A DNA stretch of 13,517 bases from Neisseriaceae bacterium. GTDB taxonomy: Bacteria > Pseudomonadota > Gammaproteobacteria > Burkholderiales > Neisseriaceae. Positions 1 through 5,814 of the stretch are shown in pieces; the first letter of the stretch is position 1; each line of letters opens with the position of its first letter. The notes under the pieces are model-generated. The model searched no databases and was not told where the DNA came from. It was given only the letters and a program-made list of their open reading frames with translations. Where the stretch lies: NCBI GenBank assembly GCA_017446355.1, contig JAFSQZ010000052.1:1-13517 (forward strand), given 5' to 3'. A program made the position numbers and the translations under genes.

Positions 1-23
1 AATATAGCTTAAAAAGCTCAAAA

Positions 24-50
24 AAAGCAGCCTGAAAACCAAGCTGCTTT
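24..50 (-). terminator. Intrinsic terminator of tRNA-Leu, incorporating a DUS half-site
   Basis: On the minus strand the 8-bp arms AAAGCAGC (complement of 43-50) and GCTGCTTT (complement of 24-31) enclose an 11-nt loop. The downstream arm runs straight into a run of seven T (complement of 20-26). The plus-strand segment AAGCAGCCTGAA (25-36) differs from the DUS form AGGCAGCCTGAA at one base, so the terminator stem and an uptake-sequence copy share the same bases. It begins about 8 nt after the tRNA CCA end. Confidence 0.8.
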
Positions 51-57
51 TAAAATT

Positions 58-144
58 TGGTGCCCAAGAGAAGACTCGAACTTCCACACCCGTGAGGATA
101 CCAGCACCTGAAGCTGGCGCGTCTACCAATTCCGCCACTTGGGC
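58..144 (-). tRNA. tRNA-Leu (anticodon CAG)
   Basis: Read on the minus strand, this 87-nt segment folds as a class II tRNA. The acceptor arms GCCCAAG and CTTGGGC pair perfectly, the discriminator base is A and a CCA end is encoded (plus-strand 58-60). The anticodon stem CCAGC/GCTGG encloses the loop TTCAGGT, which gives anticodon CAG (plus positions 108-110), reading the leucine codon CUG. The long variable arm, the D-arm TGGCGGAATTGGTAGACGC and the T-arm GGTTCGA-like segment (GAAGTTCGAGTCTTC) fit tRNA-Leu. It has its own promoter upstream and an intrinsic terminator directly downstream, so it is probably a single-gene transcription unit. Confidence 0.96.
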
Positions 145-155
145 TAAAACGATAA

Positions 156-184
156 ATTGTATGCAGTCATTATGATAACGTCAA
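156..184 (-). promoter_or_regulatory. Sigma70-type promoter of tRNA-Leu
   Basis: On the minus strand TTGACG (complement of 179-184) and TACAAT (complement of 156-161) are separated by exactly 17 bp. This is near-consensus for -35 and -10 boxes (5/6 each). The predicted start near position 149 leaves only about five leader bases before the mature tRNA 5' end at 144, typical of a strong stable-RNA promoter. Confidence 0.8.
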
Positions 185-254
185 TATCATTTTGTTTATT
201 TTGAAACTAAGGTTATGTATATAAAATAAAATTATTATTTTTGTTTGAGTGTTT

Positions 255-268
255 TTCAGGCAGCCTGA
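255..268. repeat. DNA uptake sequence (near-complete)
   Basis: TTCAGGCAGCCTGA lies between the tRNA-Leu promoter and the tig promoter. It lacks only the last A of the 15-base form; the minus strand reads a perfect AGGCTGCCTGAA. No other gene-like structure is visible in the 241-base interval between the tRNA and tig apart from the two promoters. Confidence 0.85.
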
Positions 269-315
269 TGATTTTTATCGTAAAAATTAAAAATACTGTT
301 TATCAAGCGAAGTTG

Positions 316-324
316 TGCTAAAAT
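316..324 (+). promoter_or_regulatory. Putative extended -10 promoter of tig
   Basis: TGC followed by TAAAAT (319-324) is an extended -10 element. No good -35 box is present at 16-18 bp upstream (the best is TGTTTA-like near 297-302), as is tolerated for extended -10 promoters. A start near 331 would give a leader of about 55 nt before the tig ATG. Confidence 0.45.
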
Positions 325-385
325 TGAGCGTTTTATTTTTATTCATTTAACATCACATTAACATATAGAAAGTAGAAAGGCTGCC

Positions 386-1693
386 ATGAGCGCAACTGTT
401 GAAACATTAGAAAAATTGGAACGAAAACTCATCGTTTCTTTGCCTTGGTCGGACATTAACGCAGAAACCGATAAACGCATCAAACAAACACAACGACGTG
501 TAAAAGTAGATGGTTTCCGTCCTGGAAAGGCACCTTTAAAAATGGTGGCATCTATGTATGGTGCAGGTATCCAAAACGATGTAATGAATGATTTGGCACA
601 AGATGCATTTTGGAAAGAAGTAGAAACACAAAATTTACGTGTGGCTGCTTTGGAACGAGTAGAACCTGTTGAAGAGCAAAAAGATGAAGCCAATTTTCAA
701 GTGGGTTTTGTTTTTGAAGCAATGCCAGAAATCAAAATCGCCGATTTATCTGCTTTAAGCATTGAAAAAGTGGTTGCCGAAGTCAAAGATGAAGATGTTG
801 AGCGTACTATTGAAATTCTTCGTAAACAACGTACTCGCTTTGACCGCGTAGAACGCGAAGCGCAAGATGGCGACCGCGTGATTATTGATTTTGAAGGCAA
901 AATTGATGGCGAAGTTTTTGCTGGTGGTGAAGCAAAAAACTATCCATTTGTTTTAGGTCAAGGTCAAATGCTGCCTGAATTTGAAGCTGGTGTAAAAGGT
1001 TTGAAAGAAGGCGAAAGCAAAGATGTGGAAGTTTCTTTCCCAGAAGATTATCACGGTAAAGATGTGGCAGGTAAAACTGCTGTGTTTGCAATCACTGTAA
1101 ACAATGTTGCTGAAGCTATTTTGCCAGAAGTGAATGCTGATTTTGCACGTTCATTGGGTATTGAAGATGGCGATGTCAGCAAAATGCGCGAAGAAGTAGA
1201 GAAAAACATCAGCCGTGAATTAAAACGTCGCCTTGATGCACAAAATGCTGAAAATGTGATGAACGCTTTGCGCGAAGCACACTCTTTTGATTTGCCAAAA
1301 GCTTTTGTTCGTGAAGAGTCTGAACGTTTAGCGAATGAAATGAAACAAAATTTTGCGCAACAAGGTTTGGATACTAAAAATTTACAATTGCCTGCTGATA
1401 TGTTTACTGAACGCGCTGAACAACGCGTGTCTTTGGGCTTGCTCTTGCCAACCATTATTGAAGAAAATAAATTAGACGCAACCGAAGAACAAATCAAAGA
1501 AATTGTCAGCAGTTTTGCAGAAAGCTATGAAGATCCACAAGAAGTGATTGATTGGTATTTTGCTGACAAACAACGTTTGCAAGGCGCAAGCAATTTGGCA
1601 GTGGAAGCCAATGTGGTCAATTTTGTCTTGGGTCAAGCCAAAGTGAGCGAAAAAAACTTGTCATTTGATGAAGTGATGGGTACAAACGTATAA
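386..1693 (+). CDS. tig: Trigger factor (ribosome-associated chaperone / peptidyl-prolyl isomerase)
   Basis: The 435-residue product matches the usual trigger-factor length (about 430). Trigger factor docks at the ribosomal exit tunnel and shields nascent chains in the cytoplasm. The N-terminal ribosome-binding domain carries the signature GFRPGKAP at residues 43-50. An FKBP-type PPIase domain follows at roughly 160-246, seen in the stretch with VIIDFEGKIDG (165-175), FVLGQGQMLPEFE (188-200) and the SFPEDYHGKDVAGK segment (217-230). The remainder (about 250-435) is the helical, charged C-terminal substrate-cradle domain. The start is supported by GAAAGG (375-380) five bases upstream of the ATG. 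A strong terminator follows, so tig is probably transcribed separately from the adjacent clpP, although tig-clpP adjacency is a common arrangement in Proteobacteria. A partial DUS (GCTGCCTGAA, 970-979) is read as Leu-Pro-Glu inside the PPIase domain. Confidence 0.97.
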   Translation: MSATVETLEKLERKLIVSLPWSDINAETDKRIKQTQRRVKVDGFRPGKAPLKMVASMYGAGIQNDVMNDLAQDAFWKEVETQNLRVAALERVEPVEEQKDEANFQVGFVFEAMPEIKIADLSALSIEKVVAEVKDEDVERTIEILRKQRTRFDRVEREAQDGDRVIIDFEGKIDGEVFAGGEAKNYPFVLGQGQMLPEFEAGVKGLKEGESKDVEVSFPEDYHGKDVAGKTAVFAITVNNVAEAILPEVNADFARSLGIEDGDVSKMREEVEKNISRELKRRLDAQNAENVMNALREAHSFDLPKAFVREESERLANEMKQNFAQQGLDTKNLQLPADMFTERAEQRVSLGLLLPTIIEENKLDATEEQIKEIVSSFAESYEDPQEVIDWYFADKQRLQGASNLAVEANVVNFVLGQAKVSEKNLSFDEVMGTNV

Positions 1694-1713
1694 TTGCGTT
1701 TCGGCTTAATGCG

Positions 1714-1750
1714 AACACCTAGCCGTTTTATCGTCTAGGTGTTTTATTTT
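1714..1750 (+). terminator. Intrinsic terminator after tig
   Basis: The perfect 9-bp arms AACACCTAG (1714-1722) and CTAGGTGTT (1735-1743) enclose a 12-nt loop and are followed by TTATTTT. The hairpin begins 20 bases after the tig stop codon and isolates tig from clpP. Confidence 0.85.
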
Positions 1751-1780
1751 GGTTTTGCCTTTGGTTTGTAGAAACTCAAT

Positions 1781-1795
1781 TTCAGGCAGCCTGAA
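1781..1795. repeat. DNA uptake sequence (perfect 15-mer, A form)
   Basis: TTCAGGCAGCCTGAA sits six bases ahead of the clpP ribosome-binding site (AAAGGAA, 1801-1807). It is symmetrical except for the central base, so each strand reads one of two known DUS dialects. Confidence 0.92.
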
Positions 1796-1812
1796 ACCTT
1801 AAAGGAAATATT

Positions 1813-2427
1813 ATGTTAAATGTTCACAACACATTAGTGCCAACCGTTATTGAACAAAGCGGTCGCGGCGAGCGTGCTTTTGATATTTATTCACGTTTAT
1901 TAAAAGAACGAATTATTTTTTTAGTTGGTCCTGTGGACGATCAAAGTGCCAATTTGGTGGTGGCGCAATTGTTATTCTTGGAAAGTGAAAATCCAGATAA
2001 AGACATTTATTTTTACATTAACAGTCCAGGTGGTAGCGTAACAGCAGGTATGTCTATTTACGATACCATAAAATTTATCAAACCCGATGTACAAACTTTG
2101 TGTTTAGGTCAGGCAGCCAGTATGGGCGCATTTTTACTGTCCGCAGGCACTAAAGGCAAACGTTTTGCACTACCCAATAGTCGCGTGATGATTCACCAGC
2201 CTTTAATCAGTGGTGGTTTGGGCGGTCAAGCTTCTGATATTGAAATTCACGCGCGTGAATTGTTGAAATTAAAAGACAAGTTAAATCGTCTTTTAGCCGA
2301 ACACACTGGACAAAGTTTGGAACAAATTGAACGTGATACCGACCGAGATAATTATATGTCTGCCGAAGAAGCACAAAAATATGGTTTGATTGATAGAGTG
2401 CTGACCACGCGCGAAGAATTGGCTTAA
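1813..2427 (+). CDS. clpP: ATP-dependent Clp protease proteolytic subunit
   Basis: The 204-residue serine protease forms the two-ring tetradecameric chamber that degrades proteins unfolded by ClpX or ClpA in the cytoplasm. The catalytic triad is visible: Ser103 in GQAASMGAFLLSAG, His128 in RVMIHQPL, and Asp179 in ERDTDRDN. The oxyanion-hole and strand motif NSPGGSVTAGM (70-80) is intact. Relative to the E. coli enzyme there are two extra residues after HQPL (ISGGLGGQA instead of a shorter loop), a form I recall from Neisseria ClpP. The ATG has a well-placed AAAGGAA (1801-1807). No processing propeptide is evident beyond the first few residues. A terminator follows immediately and clpX does not lie downstream in this window, unlike the E. 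coli tig-clpP-clpX-lon order. Confidence 0.97.
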   Translation: MLNVHNTLVPTVIEQSGRGERAFDIYSRLLKERIIFLVGPVDDQSANLVVAQLLFLESENPDKDIYFYINSPGGSVTAGMSIYDTIKFIKPDVQTLCLGQAASMGAFLLSAGTKGKRFALPNSRVMIHQPLISGGLGGQASDIEIHARELLKLKDKLNRLLAEHTGQSLEQIERDTDRDNYMSAEEAQKYGLIDRVLTTREELA

Positions 2428-2440
2428 ATCCAGTTAAGAT

Positions 2441-2473
2441 AAAAAGAGAGATAAGAAATCTCTCTTTTTTTTT
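2441..2473 (+). terminator. Intrinsic terminator after clpP (possibly bidirectional)
   Basis: The perfect 12-bp arms AAAAAGAGAGAT (2441-2452) and ATCTCTCTTTTT (2458-2469) enclose a five-base loop AAGAA, with further T residues to 2473. The A-rich 5' arm gives a T run on the other strand too, so it could also stop transcripts arriving from the minus-strand gene downstream. Confidence 0.9.
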
Positions 2474-2480
2474 GATTTCT

Positions 2481-2521
2481 GTCATTGCGAGCGAAGCCGC
2501 AAGGCGTAGCGTGGCAATCTT
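2481..2521 (+). repeat. Palindromic intergenic element, copy R1
   Basis: This copy starts GTCATTGCGAGC and ends CGTGGCAATCT. Outer arms ATTGC/GCAAT flank an imperfect inner hairpin GCGAAGCC-GCAA-GGCGTAGC (6 of 8 pairs). It is inverted relative to copies R2 and R3. The 12 bases at 2481-2492 are exactly complementary to 2615-2626 of R2, and 2510-2525 pairs with 2583-2598 at 15 of 16 positions, so R1 and R2 form a composite inverted repeat around an AT-rich core. Confidence 0.8.
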
Positions 2522-2586
2522 CACACTATGGAGAGCAAACTTAATTTTTAGGTTGTTTATTGATGGTGTTTCACTTTCTAAATGTG

Positions 2587-2626
2587 GAGATTGCCACGCA
2601 TTAACTTTGTTAATGCTCGCAATGAC
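2587..2626 (-). repeat. Palindromic intergenic element, copy R2
   Basis: Same element as R1 in opposite orientation: GAGATTGCCAC, then an inner hairpin GCATTAAC-TTT-GTTAATGC (perfect 8 bp), then TCGCAATGAC. Compared with the other copies, the inner stem sequence is quite different yet still fully self-complementary. Confidence 0.8.
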
Positions 2627-2639
2627 AGCGAGATTGAGT

Positions 2640-2654
2640 TTCAGGCTGCCTGAA
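2640..2654. repeat. DNA uptake sequence (perfect 15-mer, T form)
   Basis: TTCAGGCTGCCTGAA in the clpP/PEtn-transferase intergenic region. It is the first element of duplicated unit A (2640-2731). Confidence 0.92.
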
Positions 2655-2674
2655 AGTTTGCTTTATGTGGTTAG

Positions 2675-2708
2675 GAGATTGCCACGCCGTTTCACGGCTC
2701 GCAATGAC
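2675..2708 (-). repeat. Palindromic intergenic element, copy R3
   Basis: GAGATTGCCAC, inner hairpin GCCGT-TTC-ACGGC, then TCGCAATGAC. It has the same orientation as R2 and a shorter inner stem. It lies exactly 20 bases after a perfect DUS. A degenerate fourth start (GAAGATTGCTAC, 2798-2809) lies at the same distance from the next DUS. Confidence 0.8.
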
Positions 2709-2762
2709 GGAAGTTTTTTTAGAGTATTGCTGTAATGCTTGTAATGATGGTGGGGTTATGGT

Positions 2763-2777
2763 TTCAGGCTGCCTGAA
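2763..2777. repeat. DNA uptake sequence (perfect 15-mer, T form)
   Basis: TTCAGGCTGCCTGAA is the first element of duplicated unit B (2763-2896). It has the same orientation and the same flanking bases (TTTC...GAAAG) as the copy at 2640. Confidence 0.92.
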
Positions 2778-2894
2778 AGCGTGTTTTGCGTAGTTAGAAG
2801 ATTGCTACATAGGCTTGGTGGGCAAGGGTGTTCACCCTACAACTACAACGTGCGTTGCAAGATTTTGCCTTAACGGAAATTTTTTAGAGTATTG

Positions 2895-4673
2895 CTATTT
2901 TTGTGTTTCTTGCGAAAGATTGCAAGGTGATTGTTTTTTGGCGGTTTCATAATGACGCAGTCCTGTGGCGGTTACCACCTGACGTTCAATAGTGTGCTTA
3001 ATGTTATCTAAATCCAGTATAGAAGATGTTTTGGCGTTTCCTTGAATGTCTATGCCTGCTAAATCTAACACTGTTTGTGGTATAAAATCTTGCTGCAAAG
3101 GTAGAGATTGTGCTTGTTCCATTTTCTGAAAACGGTCAGGGTGTGCTGCAATATAAGCAGGTGATGCCCACATAATAAAGGGGATTTGATATGCCCGATA
3201 AGATAAGCGACTGGCTTTTTTGATTTCACACGAACCTGTTTCGTTCGTTAGGATTTCACCTTCTAAATCTTCGGCATGGTCGCTGATATAAAGAAATAAA
3301 ACGCTTTTTTCTTTCTCTGTGGTTTGTAAGGTGGTTAAAAGCCTATCAAAAATGTAATCGGTATATAAAATGGAGTTGTCATAACTGTTGATGAGTTTTT
3401 GTGTGTTTTTTTGGGCATCTTCTTTTTCAATCCATTTGTTCGCTAAATGGGGTTTAAATTGTGCAAATTGTTCAGGATAACGATGACCATAATTAAAATG
3501 ACTGCCCATTAAATGTACTACCAGCATTTTTTTTCCAGAAGTTGCTGTTAATGCTTTTTCAACATAGGGCAGTAGGGCTTCGTCATAGCGTCCTGTGGTG
3601 GTGTGGTCATTACTGTTGGTGAAGTGTGTGTGTTGTGCATCATTGGCTAATAGCGCGATGGGGTTGTCAAAAAAACTGCTTTGTCCTTGATTGGAAAGCC
3701 AATAGGTTTGATAGCCTGCTTGATTAAAGGCAGAAACGATACTGTGTTCCACTTGATTGGTGTTTTTGTTGTCTGTACGTAATATTGGATAGCGAGATAA
3801 CATAATAGATAGTGCGGTACGTGTGGCAACTGTTTGACTAATCATATCGTCAAAGCGCAATAGTTTTTCTTGATGTTTTGCGATAAGCGGCGTGGTGTTA
3901 CGCGTGTAGCCATACAATCCCCAGTGATCGCGTCGAGCCGATTCGCCAATCACCAGCATAACAGTGTCAGGCATATTGTTATCAATGGCGTTTGCTTTCA
4001 TGGGTGGCAGGGCATTGTATGTTTTCATTGTGCCACGCCAGTTAGTGTGAAATGACCAAGCGGAAATGGGTAAATCAAAAGGGTAAATATTTTGTAGTTT
4101 ATTGGTTAATAAGGCATTTTGATTAAAGTCAAAATTGTTTGTGAAGGCACTGTTAACATTGCTAGGGGGAGAATTGAGCGGTTGTACATCTTCATCTGTC
4201 ATAAAAAATAGTGTGATGGCATATAGCAGCACGCTTAACGATATGATGAGTACGCGGTGTTTGGTTTCTATCTTCAATGGGTGGCGATAGACAAATATTA
4301 GCATCACTGTAATCAAGCCTTGCCAAACAAAAAATGCAATAAGCCACCACCAACCAAATGTGCTGAAAAAATCATAAATTTCGGCAAGATTAGTGTTGAG
4401 TACCATACCCAGAAAAGTGGGGTTGATTTTAACGCTGGATTGCCAAGTTAAAAATAAACTCATTACCCACCATAATGACGCTAGATAAGCGGTTGCGACA
4501 AATAAGCGATGAGATAATGCGTAAATCGCGCCCCAAAAAAGTAGTGCATAGACGCAGGTTTCTAATGCGTTGATGTCTTTTGTGCCAAAAATATTGGGAA
4601 AAAGCAAAAATATAAAACAGAATAAAGTGATGATGATTGACCAAATTTTTGAGCGAGAAGTTGAAAGCATCAT
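2895..4673 (-). CDS. Phosphoethanolamine transferase, membrane-anchored sulfatase-fold enzyme
   Basis: This 592-residue protein belongs to the EptA/EptB/CptA/Lpt family, which moves phosphoethanolamine from phosphatidylethanolamine to lipid A or LOS core sugars on the periplasmic face. Hydrophobic segments at about 11-30, 37-53, 58-76, 107-129 and 140-158 give the family's five-helix N-terminal part; the catalytic domain (about 235-545) follows. The metal-ligand motif GESARRDH (243-250) and YISDHAEDLEGE (462-473, with Asp465 and His466) are present. The nucleophile is probably a Thr of TVATRTALS (281-289), best aligned at Thr284. MGSHFNYGHRYP (389-400) matches the family's conserved His region. 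The usual SDHGE has Ala for Gly here. The target cannot be fixed from sequence; its position next to heptose-biosynthesis genes suggests LOS heptose, as for Lpt3/Lpt6, but lipid A is possible. Two adjacent ATG codons can start it; no convincing ribosome-binding site is seen. A good promoter lies upstream. Confidence 0.88.
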   Translation of the reverse strand: MMLSTSRSKIWSIIITLFCFIFLLFPNIFGTKDINALETCVYALLFWGAIYALSHRLFVATAYLASLWWVMSLFLTWQSSVKINPTFLGMVLNTNLAEIYDFFSTFGWWWLIAFFVWQGLITVMLIFVYRHPLKIETKHRVLIISLSVLLYAITLFFMTDEDVQPLNSPPSNVNSAFTNNFDFNQNALLTNKLQNIYPFDLPISAWSFHTNWRGTMKTYNALPPMKANAIDNNMPDTVMLVIGESARRDHWGLYGYTRNTTPLIAKHQEKLLRFDDMISQTVATRTALSIMLSRYPILRTDNKNTNQVEHSIVSAFNQAGYQTYWLSNQGQSSFFDNPIALLANDAQHTHFTNSNDHTTTGRYDEALLPYVEKALTATSGKKMLVVHLMGSHFNYGHRYPEQFAQFKPHLANKWIEKEDAQKNTQKLINSYDNSILYTDYIFDRLLTTLQTTEKEKSVLFLYISDHAEDLEGEILTNETGSCEIKKASRLSYRAYQIPFIMWASPAYIAAHPDRFQKMEQAQSLPLQQDFIPQTVLDLAGIDIQGNAKTSSILDLDNIKHTIERQVVTATGLRHYETAKKQSPCNLSQETQK

Positions 4674-4705
4674 TTTTGTGAAGTGAATGGTGGCAAAAGG
4701 GGATT

Positions 4706-4734
4706 ATTTTAATGGCATTTTGTCATTATGTCAG
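4706..4734 (-). promoter_or_regulatory. Sigma70-type promoter of the phosphoethanolamine transferase gene
   Basis: On the minus strand CTGACA (complement of 4729-4734) and TAAAAT (complement of 4706-4711) are separated by 17 bp, each 5/6 to consensus. The predicted start near 4699 gives a leader of about 25 nt to the ATG at 4673. Confidence 0.65.
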
Positions 4735-4747
4735 TGTCCGTTTGCGT

Positions 4748-4753
4748 TAAAAT
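4748..4753 (+). promoter_or_regulatory. Possible -10 box of hldA
   Basis: TAAAAT lies 41 bases upstream of the proposed hldA GTG start. A -35 box at 17 bp spacing is poor (ATTATG); a good TTGTCA (4720-4725) sits too far away, at 22 bp. Its expected -35 position (about 4725-4730) would overlap the -35 of the divergent promoter (4729-4734), so the two may compete or share a regulator. Confidence 0.3.
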
Positions 4754-4794
4754 ACGACTGTTTTGATGATGGCGAAACAGAAAGTGAAATCATA

Positions 4795-5748
4795 GTGAGT
4801 GCGTATTCTTTACCAGAAAAAAGTCGTTTTCAGGCAGCGCGTGTGCTGGTGGTGGGCGATGTGATGTTGGATCGGTATTGGTTTGGCGAAGTGAATCGTA
4901 TTTCGCCCGAAGCACCTGTGCCTGTGGCGAAAATCAATGAAACCGAACATCGTGCTGGTGGCGCGGCAAATGTGGCGCGAAATATTGCGGCGATGGGGGC
5001 GCAAGTGGGTTTGTTGGCAATCGTGGGTGATGATGAACCTGCAAAAATTTTGGACGGTTTGTTGCGATACGATGGTATTGAAAATTATTTGTTGCGCAGC
5101 AAAACAATGCCTACTGTGTGTAAATTGCGTGTGTTGGCGCGACATCAGCAGTTGATTCGTTTAGACTTTGAAGAAGCACCTGATGAGAGCTGCCTGAAAG
5201 AGATAATGTTGAAATTCGGTGAATTGGTGTCGCAATACGATGTGTTGATTTTGTCGGATTATGGTAAAGGCGTGTTAAATGAAGTGTCATTGATGATTGC
5301 AGCGGCGCGTGCTGCGGGTAAACCTGTGTTGATTGATCCCAAAGGGGCGGATTACGCTAAATATGCGGGCGCAACGTTGTTGACACCGAATCGTGCAGAA
5401 TTAAAAGAAGCGACTGGTGCGTGGACAGACGAAACTGGGTTGACGTTGAAGGCGCAAGGTTTGCGTGAATCATTGAATTTAACAGGTTTGTTGGTTACGC
5501 GTAGTGAAGAAGGTATGAGTTTGTTTCGCGCTGAACAGATTGACCACCAGCCAACTCGTGCGCAGGAAGTTTATGATGTTTCTGGCGCAGGAGATACGGT
5601 AATTGCGATGATGGGTTTATGTTTGGCTGCTGGCTATGATTGGTTGGAAGCGATGCATATGGCAAATGCGGCAGCTGGTGTGGTGGTTGCAAAATTGGGT
5701 ACGGCGGTGTGTTCGTTTGATGAATTAACTGCTGCTTTGCAAGTGTAA
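4795..5748 (+). CDS. hldA: D-glycero-beta-D-manno-heptose-7-phosphate kinase
   Basis: This PfkB/ribokinase-family enzyme phosphorylates heptose 7-phosphate at C1 in the cytoplasm, an early step to ADP-heptose for the LOS inner core. I start it at GTG 4795 (317 residues). The family begins close to SRFQAARVLVVGDVMLDRYW, the resulting N-terminus MSAYSLPEKSRF resembles neisserial RfaE, and an in-frame ATG at 4687 would add 36 unconserved residues and overlap the divergent gene's promoter. Numbered from GTG: GDVMLDR 21-27, PfkB signature GGAANVARN 55-63, DYGKG 155-159, DPKG 181-184, TPNRAE 197-202, and the ATP/catalytic motif DVSGAGDT 261-268 with catalytic Asp267. The cytidylyltransferase half of E. 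coli HldE is absent, so a separate HldC should exist elsewhere. hldD follows 66 bases later, and the two are probably co-transcribed. Partial DUS lie at 4829-4838 and 5189-5198. Confidence 0.93.
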   Translation: MSAYSLPEKSRFQAARVLVVGDVMLDRYWFGEVNRISPEAPVPVAKINETEHRAGGAANVARNIAAMGAQVGLLAIVGDDEPAKILDGLLRYDGIENYLLRSKTMPTVCKLRVLARHQQLIRLDFEEAPDESCLKEIMLKFGELVSQYDVLILSDYGKGVLNEVSLMIAAARAAGKPVLIDPKGADYAKYAGATLLTPNRAELKEATGAWTDETGLTLKAQGLRESLNLTGLLVTRSEEGMSLFRAEQIDHQPTRAQEVYDVSGAGDTVIAMMGLCLAAGYDWLEAMHMANAAAGVVVAKLGTAVCSFDELTAALQV

Positions 5749-5764
5749 ATAGTGTAAATAAGCT

Positions 5765-5779
5765 TTCAGGCAGCCTGAA
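5765..5779. repeat. DNA uptake sequence (perfect 15-mer, A form) between hldA and hldD
   Basis: TTCAGGCAGCCTGAA can fold as a 7-bp hairpin (TTTCAGG-CAG-CCTGAAA, 5764-5780). A T run occurs only after four intervening bases (AGTG), so it is at best a weak, partial terminator within the hldA-hldD transcript. Confidence 0.92.
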
Positions 5780-5814
5780 AAGTGTTTTTCAAAAAATATT
5801 AAGGAGTATTTGAG

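Larger units (their letters stand above)
2640..2896. repeat. Diverged tandem duplication (units A and B) in a gene-free stretch
   Basis: Unit A (2640-2731) and unit B (2763-2896) share the same left part: DUS, then a 20-base spacer, then GA(G/A)ATTGC. They also share the same right part, ACGGAA plus a T run plus AGAGTATTGCT (2707-2731 and 2873-2896). Their middles differ. A contains palindromic copy R3; B contains an unrelated stretch with a small hairpin AGGGTG-TT-CACCCT (2825-2838). The end of unit B overlaps the stop codon (2895-2897, minus strand) of the next gene. The 467-base interval 2428-2894 therefore holds a terminator, palindromic elements, two DUS and this duplication, and I see no gene in it. 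Confidence 0.65.

Noticed and set aside
2472..2735. 87-codon plus-strand open frame in the clpP/PEtn-transferase intergenic region
   Set aside because: It runs through palindromic elements and a DUS, has no ribosome-binding site and its translation resembles no protein; it is an open frame through repeats.
4687..4794. Longer hldA starting at ATG 4687 (353 residues)
   Set aside because: The extra 36 residues are not like the family N-terminus, the region contains the divergent promoter and a -10 box for hldA itself, and GTG 4795 gives the expected neisserial-type start.
5764..5790. Terminator between hldA and hldD
   Set aside because: The DUS hairpin is only 7 bp with a 3-base loop and its T run is displaced by AGTG; at most partial termination is expected.
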